A DNA stretch of 5,225 nucleotides from positions 15,547-20,771 of the forward strand of contig DIPA01000116.1 of the NCBI GenBank assembly GCA_002427055.1, in the 5' to 3' direction. The stretch is from Firmicutes bacterium UBA5500 (GTDB lineage Bacteria; Bacillota; UBA994; UBA5500). The translations under genes and the position numbers were made by a program. The stretch's first letter is position 1. Every line of letters begins with the position of its first letter. This document shows positions 1-5,065 of the stretch, piece after piece. The notes below the pieces were generated by a model. That model did no database searches. It saw only the letters and a program-made list of their open reading frames with translations, and was not told the DNA's origin.

Positions 1-123
1 AACCCAAGTGGTCAACTGCTGCAACAGCTTGTCCCGCTTGCCGGCATAGGCAGCGGCAGCTTCACCAAGCCAATTGGCCGACCAACCTAAGTGTAAGTCT
101 GCTAAGTGCAAACATCTAAGCAA
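1..123 (-). CDS. DNA-repair exonuclease of the SbcD/YhaO (Mre11-like) metallophosphoesterase family, N-terminal part only
   Basis: The frame is open from a TTG at 123-121 to the window edge, giving 41 residues. The peptide begins MLRCLHLADLHLGW, which is the first calcineurin-like phosphoesterase motif (D-x-H, here Asp9 and His11, expected Mn/Fe ligands) at the N-terminus where SbcD, YhaO and Mre11 proteins carry it. The TTG start is supported by an AAGGAGG ribosome binding site (137-131) seven bases upstream, and no in-frame ATG or GTG lies between. In this family the enzyme is a cytoplasmic Mn-dependent nuclease that works with an SbcC/Rad50-type ATPase in double-strand break and hairpin processing; the partner gene would be expected beyond base 1. 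A terminator at 196-232 separates it from the protease gene behind it, so it probably has its own promoter. I cannot decide between SbcD proper and YhaO from 41 residues. A different metallophosphoesterase remains possible. Confidence 0.82.
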   Translation of the reverse strand, partial: MLRCLHLADLHLGWSANWLGEAAAAYAGKRDKLLQQLTTWV

Positions 124-135
124 GCCACCACCTCC

Positions 136-148
136 TTGTTATTAACAA
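136..148. promoter_or_regulatory. 13-bp perfect palindrome overlapping the exonuclease gene's ribosome binding site
   Basis: TTGTTA-T-TAACAA is a perfect 6-1-6 inverted repeat whose left end shares two bases with the AAGGAGG ribosome binding site of the exonuclease gene. It could be an operator half-site pair or a weak hairpin in the leader that affects ribosome access. It is AT-rich and short, so chance is a real alternative. Confidence 0.3.
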
Positions 149-156
149 TAGGCCTA

Positions 157-170
157 CCAACAAATGTTCG
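157..170 (-). promoter_or_regulatory. LexA (SOS) box-like operator upstream of the exonuclease gene
   Basis: On the minus strand the site reads CGAACATTTGTTGG. The Gram-positive LexA/DinR operator core is GAAC-N4-GTTC, and this site has GAAC-ATTT-GTTG, matching seven of the eight conserved bases. Against the strong Bacillus-type form CGAACATATGTTCG it matches 12 of 14. It lies 34 bases before the start of a recombinational-repair nuclease, and as I recall the B. subtilis yhaO operon belongs to the LexA regulon, so the placement makes sense. No clear -35/-10 pair could be fixed next to it. Binding is an inference. Confidence 0.5.
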
Positions 171-195
171 CCATTGCGCGGCTAAATCCTGCGCG

Positions 196-232
196 AAAAA
201 AATAGCCATGAGGACTGTTTCGTCCCCATGGC
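196..232 (-). terminator. Rho-independent terminator after the CPBP protease gene
   Basis: Read on the minus strand, GCCATG (232-227) pairs with CATGGC (210-205), and GGAC (225-222) pairs with GTCC (214-211), with one mismatched pair between them and a short loop (221-215). The stem is followed by T-A and then seven T (202-196). It begins about 15 bases after the protease stop codon. It should end that transcript before the exonuclease gene. Confidence 0.8.
209..228 (-). repeat. Copy of a TGGGGACG...TCA dispersed-repeat core inside the terminator stem
   Basis: On the minus strand this reads TGGGGACG, then AAACA, then GTCCTCA. The second copy at 2181-2202 reads TGGGGACG, eight bases, then GTCTCA. 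Both lie directly downstream of a gene. The two copies share the TGGGGACG head and a GTC(C)TCA tail with different centres. Here the repeat forms the terminator stem. Because it is short, common origin is likely but not proven by two copies. Confidence 0.4.
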
Positions 233-246
233 CGGGTATCTTCATT

Positions 247-972
247 CTATAAGAGCGTCTCAGCAAGCAGCCCTAGTGTGCTAATGAGATTAAAGCCGGC
301 ATGAGTTATAACCGGAGCAGCTAAATTACCCTCTCGCTCATATAGCAGAACAAAAGCTATACCTGGAATCAGAATCTGTACAAAGGAGACTGGGTTAACG
401 CCATGCAATAGAGTAAAGCCTAAGGTGGTAATAACGAGGGCCCAACGTCTGCCAGATTTATGGCGGATAGTGCCGAAGACAATCCCCCGGAAAATTATCT
501 CCTCGATAATTGGAGCAAAGATGACGACCCGGATAAAGAACGCCACCCAACCCCAAAGATAAACAGGAACATCCATCGATGTTTCAGCCCATTTGGCCCA
601 AGGACCTAAGATGATTGGTAATATCTTACCGGGAATATAACTGAGCCCTTGCGCGCCTACGGCCCAAAGCAATCCTTTTCTCAGGCTGCCCAGAAATTTC
701 TCTTTGGTTAACCCAAAATCGGCAAAACTCGGCCAATATCCATAGTGGTTATAGGACCACAAAAACAATAGACTCATCAGCGGGTCGAAGACCGCTCGGT
801 TGTTCTCGGGCAAACTACTAGGATAGAGCAACATGCCAATAGTTTGTAGGAGCAAAAAGAAACCAAATAGCTTCAGAATATCCTTTAGACGAACGTCTAG
901 CCCTTGCTCGGGTGTGAGCAAGTTACTGCGCCTCTTGTTCTCAACCGGAGGCACCTGTGGTGTCGTCTCCAC
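247..972 (-). CDS. CPBP family intramembrane metalloprotease (CAAX protease/Abi type)
   Basis: A 241-residue polytopic membrane protein, normal for the family. The three catalytic motifs are present and in order: EEIIFRG (EExxxR; Glu157, Glu158, Arg162), FTLLH (FxxxH; Phe186, His190) and HAGFN (HxxxN; His224, Asn228). Hydrophobic segments lie around residues 34-50, 62-72, 98-122, 137-160, 177-190, 196-211 and 221-241; the N-terminal 30 residues are polar. The family comprises Rce1-like site-2-type glutamate/metal proteases acting within the membrane. Bacterial members serve in bacteriocin immunity or maturation, surface-protein processing or unknown roles, so the substrate cannot be named. 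The start is GTG (972-970), preceded by GAGAGGAG (987-980) at seven bases. The nearby ATG at 976 is out of frame. The gene stands alone: a terminator follows it and a divergent gene lies behind it. No convincing promoter was found upstream, only weak hexamers. Confidence 0.93.
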   Translation of the reverse strand: METTPQVPPVENKRRSNLLTPEQGLDVRLKDILKLFGFFLLLQTIGMLLYPSSLPENNRAVFDPLMSLLFLWSYNHYGYWPSFADFGLTKEKFLGSLRKGLLWAVGAQGLSYIPGKILPIILGPWAKWAETSMDVPVYLWGWVAFFIRVVIFAPIIEEIIFRGIVFGTIRHKSGRRWALVITTLGFTLLHGVNPVSFVQILIPGIAFVLLYEREGNLAAPVITHAGFNLISTLGLLAETLL

Positions 973-1110
973 CCCATCACTCCTCTCGCAACTCTTCCAA
1001 TTAATATGAAACTTCTATCCTATATTTGACTCTCACTTAGCTAATTCCTTCATCTAGCCAGTTTTCCGGACAGTTGCCCCGTCCTATGCCCCTATAGGTA
1101 TATTTTGCTT

Positions 1111-1140
1111 TAGACTCCTGCTTCTGGTCCTGTATATAAT
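1111..1140 (+). promoter_or_regulatory. Sigma-A type promoter for the exported Cys/His-domain protein
   Basis: A perfect -10 TATAAT (1135-1140) lies 18 bases after TAGACT (1111-1116), a 4 of 6 match to TTGACA. A TG stands two bases too far upstream for a standard extended -10. Transcription would start near 1147, giving a leader of about 25 bases that carries the AGAGGT ribosome binding site (1159-1164) of the gene at 1172. Confidence 0.7.
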
Positions 1141-1171
1141 CTAGCTATCAACATACATAGAGGTCTAATCA

Positions 1172-2167
1172 ATGCTAAACAAAATCACTAGAACACTTAA
1201 ACCTTACCTACCTTTAGTTTTGTGCCTAGCAATGCTTTTAGGAACCTGGTCTTGGATTCAAACAGGTCCAGCGGAACAAGAACCAACAGACATCGAGATA
1301 GCTCAGGTAGCGCCTGACACTGAAAAAACAAGCGCAACAGAGGCTGCCGCAACTCCAGCATCCACTACTGATCAACCGACAAGCGAAGAAGCAGCAGCAA
1401 ATGATCGGGGGCAACAGCCGGTGCCGGCGAGCGTGCCTAAAGCAAAAACGCCTTCGAATTCGGCTCAACGCGGAACAAGTGAGCGCCCGAAGACAAAGAC
1501 CGACACAGCTGCCAGCGCGAGCGCCAAACAACAGGACCTGAATACATATGTATTGAATGCCATTAAGACATATGCCAATGGGAAATTCCCTTATCTGTTA
1601 GACAATAACTATACGGTTTATAACGGAGTCACTAGCAATATTTATTATCAGGGGAAGCTGTTGCTCAAAGCTCACCCCAGCGGTAACCGGGCCAGCCATT
1701 GTGTGGGGATTACCTTTGAGGTGTTTTTCAAGGCCATGCAGGCGAGGAACAAAGCGGCGGGGCTGGCAGCGGCTAGTTTTAATGGCATGTCATACAGTGA
1801 GATGACTGACTTTATGCTAAATTGGTACGCAGCCAACGGACCAAAAGATCAGAGCAACTTAGCCGTTGCAATAGAGAAATATGGGCTAGGGAAGAGAATT
1901 ACCGATTTGAGCAATGCGAAGGCCGGCGATTTCATCGACTTTGGGCGCACCAATGGTACAGGACATGCCGTGGTACTGATCAACTGGATCAAGCGAGACG
2001 GCAAGATTATAGGTCTGCGTTATTGGTCGAGCCAAGAATCGACTGGCGGGATTGCTTATGCCGAGGAGTATTTCAATGTTTTGCGCCCTGACGGTACCCC
2101 CTATGGCAGCATACGACGAGATAGAATCTATATCGGCCGTGTTGGGCCAATTAATGCGTACCGTTGA
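1172..2167 (+). CDS. Membrane-anchored or exported protein with a C-terminal Cys/His (NlpC/P60- or CHAP-like) domain, function unknown
   Basis: This 331-residue protein has three parts. Residues 1-30 are a basic N-terminus followed by a hydrophobic helix (about 11-29), a signal peptide or anchor without a clear AxA site; Cys18 is not in a proper lipobox. Residues about 35-122 are a low-complexity linker rich in Ala, Thr, Ser, Pro, Glu and Lys, typical of an extracytoplasmic spacer. Residues about 123-325 form a globular domain. In it SHCVGITFEVF (Cys177) resembles the nucleophile helix of papain-like peptidoglycan hydrolases. AGDFIDFGRTNGTGHAVVLINW (251-272, His265) resembles their GD-hydrophobic-F ... 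GHxxI strand pair. A WSSQES stretch (285-290) could supply the third catalytic residue. These assignments are by motif, not by alignment. Start ATG has AGAGGT seven bases upstream. The protein probably acts at the cell wall, as hydrolase, amidase or binding protein. It is monocistronic, with its own promoter and terminator. Confidence 0.8.
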   Translation: MLNKITRTLKPYLPLVLCLAMLLGTWSWIQTGPAEQEPTDIEIAQVAPDTEKTSATEAAATPASTTDQPTSEEAAANDRGQQPVPASVPKAKTPSNSAQRGTSERPKTKTDTAASASAKQQDLNTYVLNAIKTYANGKFPYLLDNNYTVYNGVTSNIYYQGKLLLKAHPSGNRASHCVGITFEVFFKAMQARNKAAGLAAASFNGMSYSEMTDFMLNWYAANGPKDQSNLAVAIEKYGLGKRITDLSNAKAGDFIDFGRTNGTGHAVVLINWIKRDGKIIGLRYWSSQESTGGIAYAEEYFNVLRPDGTPYGSIRRDRIYIGRVGPINAYR

Positions 2168-2202
2168 GACGCGTGAGACGTGGGGACGTACTTTTTGTCT
2201 CA
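2165..2202 (+). repeat. Short dispersed-repeat unit (TGAGACG pair plus TGGGGACG...GTCTCA)
   Basis: The segment holds two TGAGACG words nine bases apart (2165 and 2174), then TGGGGACG (2181-2188), a T-rich centre and GTCTCA (2197-2202). TGAGAC at 2174-2179 is the inverted complement of the final GTCTCA, so a stem-loop with a 17-base loop can form. The TGA of the first word is the stop codon of the preceding gene. A related core occurs at 209-228. I recall near-identical GGGGACG...TTTTGTCTCA units in many copies in clostridial genomes; this is memory, not a search. Confidence 0.45.
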
Positions 2203-2270
2203 TTCGTTACTCGAAGCATTTAGCAATCGCGTTGAAATAGGAATGCCTAGAATAGATACTCTTTACACTA

Positions 2271-2310
2271 AGGGCTATCTTCGCTTCTGAAGATAGCCCT
2301 CTTTTATTTT
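2271..2310 (+). terminator. Strong rho-independent terminator, possibly shared by the two converging genes
   Basis: AGGGCTATCTTC (2271-2282) and GAAGATAGCCCT (2289-2300) form a perfect 12-bp stem with a 6-base loop, followed on the plus strand by CTTTTATTTT. It ends the transcript of the gene at 1172-2167. The amidohydrolase gene converges on it and stops 13 bases beyond the stem. On the minus strand the tail is only TTAGTGTAAAG, so termination in that direction would be weaker. Confidence 0.9.
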
Positions 2311-2313
2311 ACC

Positions 2314-3738
2314 TTAGTGCTGAAGTGTGGTCAGCGGCGGCTCTTGACCTGTAGGCAAGGGACTAACGTAAGGGGTGTCCTGTGTGTCAGCCTGAAAAGC
2401 CAGCTTGGCCTGTGTCACTAAATTTGCATCGGCAAGAAAACGCAAGGTAGCTAACGCAAATACCTTAGCAGCAACTAACATACCCTTATGGCCAATGCTC
2501 ATGCCTGAGGCAGCGCAGAATTGCCAAGAGTGTCCTGGGGTGCCGATAGCGCTACTAGCAACATTGAACTGGGCGGTGGGGACCACCCAACTGACATCAC
2601 CTACATCAGTAGAACCTGGACTGACCTTAGTCTTGTCAGTGAACGACACGATTGCATCGTTCAGGTACTTCCCAGAAAGATCTACTCCGTATTGCCGCTT
2701 GAAGCTGGCAACAGCTTTGTCGTAATGGCCTGGCTGGTAGCTGGCAATAATCTTGCGAGCGAACTCCTGCTCAGCTGCATCCCACTGAGGCACGCCTACT
2801 TCATGTATGCAATCTAGCAAGACCTGGCCGATAACGTCGTTCTGAATGGTGTTATAGCAGCCTGTGAGGAAAGTGATGTCGAAACTGGTCTCAGTCATTA
2901 GGGCTGCCCCTTCAGCCACTTTCTGCAGTCGGGCATAGACTTCTTCTACTTGCTCCCACAAGGGCGCGCGTACATAGTACCAAACTTTAGCATGCGCAGG
3001 CACTACGTTGGGCTCGCCACCGCCATCAGTTATCACATAGTGTATCCGTACATCGGGCGATACGTGTTCGCGCAAGTAGTTAGCGCCTACATTCATCAGC
3101 TCTACTGCATCTAGAGCACTGCGGCCGCTTTCAGGGTCGCCGGCGGCATGTGAGGTGCGTCCGTAGAAGTTGAAAACGACTGAATTCATAGCTTGTGAGG
3201 TATCCCAGTTGACAGCTGTCTCAGAGAACGGGTGCCAAGCTAAGGAGATATCGACATCATCAAACAGCCCATCGCGCACCATATATACCTTGCCGGCCAG
3301 CAATTCCTCGGCTGGGCAACCGTAGTAGCGAATGGTCCCCTGCAAGCCTTGCTGCTGCATGGCGACCTTAGTGGCAATAGCACCACCAACGGTACCGGCG
3401 CCCAGCAAGTTATGCCCGCAACCATGTCCGGGAGCGCCGGGAGAAGCTGCTTCTTTCTCAAAGTGCACCTTCTGCGAGAGGCCGGGCAGGGCGTCGTATT
3501 CGCCCAACAGCCCGATGACAGGCTGCCCGCTACCATAGCTGGCAACGAAAGCTGTTGGCATGCCTGCCACACCTTTTTCAATCGTAAATCCATGCTTCTC
3601 TAGGAGAGCTATCTGCGCGCCAGCCGACTTGTGTTCTAAGAAACCGGCTTCGGCATAATCCCAAATTGCATCGCTGAGCTTTACCAGCTCGCTAGTGTTT
3701 TGGTCTATCCAATTGAGTGCTGTCTGTTTAGCCACCAA
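2314..3738 (-). CDS. M20 family metal-dependent amidohydrolase, AbgB-like (p-aminobenzoyl-glutamate hydrolase subunit B type)
   Basis: At 474 residues it matches the length of E. coli AbgB (about 481) and the M20D architecture of a metal-binding catalytic domain with an inserted dimerisation lid. Motifs in order are GEYDALPGL (79-87), GHGCGHN (104-110; Cys107 and His109 likely metal ligands), PAEE (142-145; catalytic and ligand Glu), AWHP (His169), GRTSHAAGDPESG (193-205, lid; His197), GSTDVGDVSW (375-384) and GTPGHSW (399-405; His403 ligand). The family hydrolyses amide bonds of N-acyl or aminobenzoyl amino acids in the cytoplasm. No AbgA partner or AbgT transporter is visible, so the true substrate may differ. 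The start is TTG at 3738 (five bases after AAAGGGG) or GTG at 3735 (eight bases after it); the GTG spacing is more usual. The glycerate kinase gene ends 83 bases upstream on the same strand with no terminator between, so cotranscription is likely. Confidence 0.9.
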   Translation of the reverse strand: MVAKQTALNWIDQNTSELVKLSDAIWDYAEAGFLEHKSAGAQIALLEKHGFTIEKGVAGMPTAFVASYGSGQPVIGLLGEYDALPGLSQKVHFEKEAASPGAPGHGCGHNLLGAGTVGGAIATKVAMQQQGLQGTIRYYGCPAEELLAGKVYMVRDGLFDDVDISLAWHPFSETAVNWDTSQAMNSVVFNFYGRTSHAAGDPESGRSALDAVELMNVGANYLREHVSPDVRIHYVITDGGGEPNVVPAHAKVWYYVRAPLWEQVEEVYARLQKVAEGAALMTETSFDITFLTGCYNTIQNDVIGQVLLDCIHEVGVPQWDAAEQEFARKIIASYQPGHYDKAVASFKRQYGVDLSGKYLNDAIVSFTDKTKVSPGSTDVGDVSWVVPTAQFNVASSAIGTPGHSWQFCAASGMSIGHKGMLVAAKVFALATLRFLADANLVTQAKLAFQADTQDTPYVSPLPTGQEPPLTTLQH

Positions 3739-3821
3739 AACTACCCCTTTCTGATCTGCATTCTCAAATCTGTTCCTTTTTATCTTTCCACTACCTAGCC
3801 TTATCTCCTGCCGCTCGTCGA

Positions 3822-4958
3822 CTATGACGAGAATTCAACCCAAAAATGCATAACCCGATAAGCCGCAGCGGCAATTAGCTCGGCCGCATGCTGCATAGCA
3901 TAGCTTAATTCCATTGGTCCGCTTTCGACGGGGAAAACGCCGGCAATACCTTGTTCATAGACTGCCTCATAGTTTGCACCTAGACCACCTACTAGCGCAA
4001 TCACTGGGCAACCACAAGCCCGTGCACGGCGCGCCAGACCAACAGGCGCTTTACCTTGCACTGTTTGCCCATCCAGGCGCCCTTCCCCCGTAAACACCAG
4101 GCTTGCGCCGGCTAAACGGCTATCTATGTCGATAGTATCGAGCACCACGTCGATACCGGAGTGCATTATACCTCCTGCGTAAGCGATAAGAGCCGCTCCC
4201 AAGCCACCGGCACCCCCGGCACCGGGTAAGTCTTGCACCGCCACCCCGGTAGCCGCTGCGGTGACTGCGGCGAATTTGTTGAGCCCTTGCGCCAACAGCT
4301 CAACCATTTCTGGTGTAGCACCCTTCTGCGGCCCAAAAACGGGGGCTGCACCCAGCGGTCCGCATAAGGGGTTAGTGACGTCGGAGGCAATCGTAATGCG
4401 ACAACCCGGAAGTCGCTTGTCTAACCCGGCTAGATCAACTCGGGCTAAGTGTGGTAAGCTTCCGCCCAGTGGCTGCAACTCCCGGTGATTTTCATCGTAG
4501 AACTTAGCACCTAGGGCAGCTAACAGGCCCAAGCCCCCATCAACGGTAGCACTGCCACCGATAGTTATGATCAACTCGCTTACACCCAGATCAAGCGCAG
4601 CCCGCACTAGCTCCCCGGTGCCAAAGGTACTAGTTAACAGGGGGTTACGTTGCTGGGGAGGAATTAAGAGCAAACCGGAAGCCTGCGCCATTTCGATGAC
4701 TCCAATGCGTCCACCGTCCAGCAAACCTAGCCGAGCCGCTACCGGGTGCCCGAGCGGCCCTTGCACTGAGTATGTACGATACTCGCCTTGTCTAGCATGC
4801 ACTAGGGCATCTAAGGTGCCCTCGCCACCGTCGGCAATGGGAATCTCGTCAACTAGGCAAGCCGGGCAGGCCTTCCGGACCCCTTCAGCTATCGCTCGCG
4901 CTACTTGGGGGGCCGATAGGCTTCCCTTGAAAGAGTCTGGAGCTACAATCACGCGCAT
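3822..4958 (-). CDS. Glycerate kinase (GlxK/GarK family)
   Basis: The 378-residue product has the length and signature motifs of the two-domain bacterial glycerate kinases. These are MRVIVAPDSFKGSLSA at the N-terminus, IADGGEGT (41-48), TFGTGELV (111-118), ITIGGSATVDGGLG (131-144), DVTNPLCGPLGA (193-204), FGPQKGA (208-214), GAGGAGGLGAAL (246-257) and FTGEGRLDGQTVQGKAP (289-305). The enzyme phosphorylates D-glycerate with ATP in the cytoplasm; E. coli GlxK and GarK form 2-phosphoglycerate, feeding glycolysis from glyoxylate, glycolate or sugar-acid breakdown. I chose ATG 4958 because the conserved N-terminus starts there and AAAGGAGAG (4974-4966) stands seven bases before it. The in-frame ATG at 4994 would add 12 non-conserved residues and overlap the predicted promoter. 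No tartronate-semialdehyde reductase or transporter neighbours are present, so the glycerate source is unknown. It is the first gene of the probable unit with the amidohydrolase. Confidence 0.96.
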   Translation of the reverse strand: MRVIVAPDSFKGSLSAPQVARAIAEGVRKACPACLVDEIPIADGGEGTLDALVHARQGEYRTYSVQGPLGHPVAARLGLLDGGRIGVIEMAQASGLLLIPPQQRNPLLTSTFGTGELVRAALDLGVSELIITIGGSATVDGGLGLLAALGAKFYDENHRELQPLGGSLPHLARVDLAGLDKRLPGCRITIASDVTNPLCGPLGAAPVFGPQKGATPEMVELLAQGLNKFAAVTAAATGVAVQDLPGAGGAGGLGAALIAYAGGIMHSGIDVVLDTIDIDSRLAGASLVFTGEGRLDGQTVQGKAPVGLARRARACGCPVIALVGGLGANYEAVYEQGIAGVFPVESGPMELSYAMQHAAELIAAAAYRVMHFWVEFSS

Positions 4959-4983
4959 GTGCTCACTCTCCTTTATTGAATAC

Positions 4984-4994
4984 ATGATAATCAT
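4984..4994. promoter_or_regulatory. ATGATAATCAT palindrome overlapping the kinase -10 element
   Basis: This is a perfect 5-1-5 inverted repeat covering the predicted -10 hexamer of the kinase promoter, a position where a repressor would block transcription. The 11 bases equal the centre of the E. coli 19-bp Fur box, but the outer arms match poorly (about 13 of 19 overall), so Fur regulation is not supported. Confidence 0.3.
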
Positions 4995-5013
4995 AACCTA
5001 AAGACTGCGGCAA
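4984..5013 (-). promoter_or_regulatory. Probable sigma-A promoter of the glycerate kinase-amidohydrolase unit
   Basis: On the minus strand TTGCCG (5013-5008; 4 of 6 to TTGACA) is followed after 18 bases by TATCAT (4989-4984; 5 of 6 to TATAAT). Transcription would begin near 4977, leaving a short leader of about 19 bases with the AAAGGAGAG ribosome binding site. This position also argues against the longer kinase reading from 4994. Confidence 0.5.
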
Positions 5014-5025
5014 CAGGAACTCAAC

Positions 5026-5038
5026 TCTGCAGTGCAGA
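5026..5038. promoter_or_regulatory. TCTGCA-G-TGCAGA palindrome between the kinase and acetyltransferase genes
   Basis: A perfect 6-1-6 inverted repeat, extended by two more complementary pairs (AA at 5023-5024, TT at 5040-5041) after one mismatched pair, giving a 19-base dyad. It sits 12 bases before the AAAGGAG of the acetyltransferase gene and just upstream of the kinase -35 element. It is a candidate operator for the divergent pair or a leader hairpin. There is no T-run, so it is not a terminator. Confidence 0.4.
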
Positions 5039-5065
5039 ATTAGTCTTCCTAAAGGAGTGATATAT

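Noticed and set aside
1010..1060. Minus-strand promoter for the CPBP protease gene (TTAGCT and TAGGAT about 16 bases apart)
   Set aside because: Matches of only 3 and 4 of 6 bases; too weak to annotate.
1091..1098. CCTATAGG palindrome in the protease/Cys-His gene gap
   Set aside because: Eight bases only, without extension; expected by chance.
1238..1531. Minus-strand open frame of 97 codons opposite the linker-coding region
   Set aside because: It is Cys/Arg-rich, has no recognisable motif, and is a shadow of the low-complexity Ala/Thr/Glu codons of the real gene.
2243..2290. 15-codon ATG frame before the terminator
   Set aside because: It ends inside the terminator stem-loop, is very short and has no proper ribosome binding site.
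2579..2590. A third TGGGGAC word
   Set aside because: It is inside the amidohydrolase coding sequence, without the rest of the repeat, and encodes conserved residues around DVSWVVPT.
3240..3593. Open frames on both strands within the amidohydrolase gene
   Set aside because: They overlap the conserved metal-binding core of the M20 enzyme and have no motifs or ribosome binding sites of their own.
4959..4994. Upstream in-frame start for glycerate kinase (12 extra residues from ATG 4994)
   Set aside because: The family N-terminus MRVIVAPDSFKGS begins at 4958 with a well-placed ribosome binding site, and the extension overlaps the predicted promoter.
4980..4998. Fur box around ATGATAATCAT
   Set aside because: Only the centre matches; the outer arms agree at about 2 of 8 positions and neither neighbouring gene suggests iron control.
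4567..5001. Plus-strand open frame of 144 codons opposite the kinase gene
   Set aside because: It is antisense to highly conserved kinase motifs, Ser/Pro-rich, and explained by codon bias of the sense gene.
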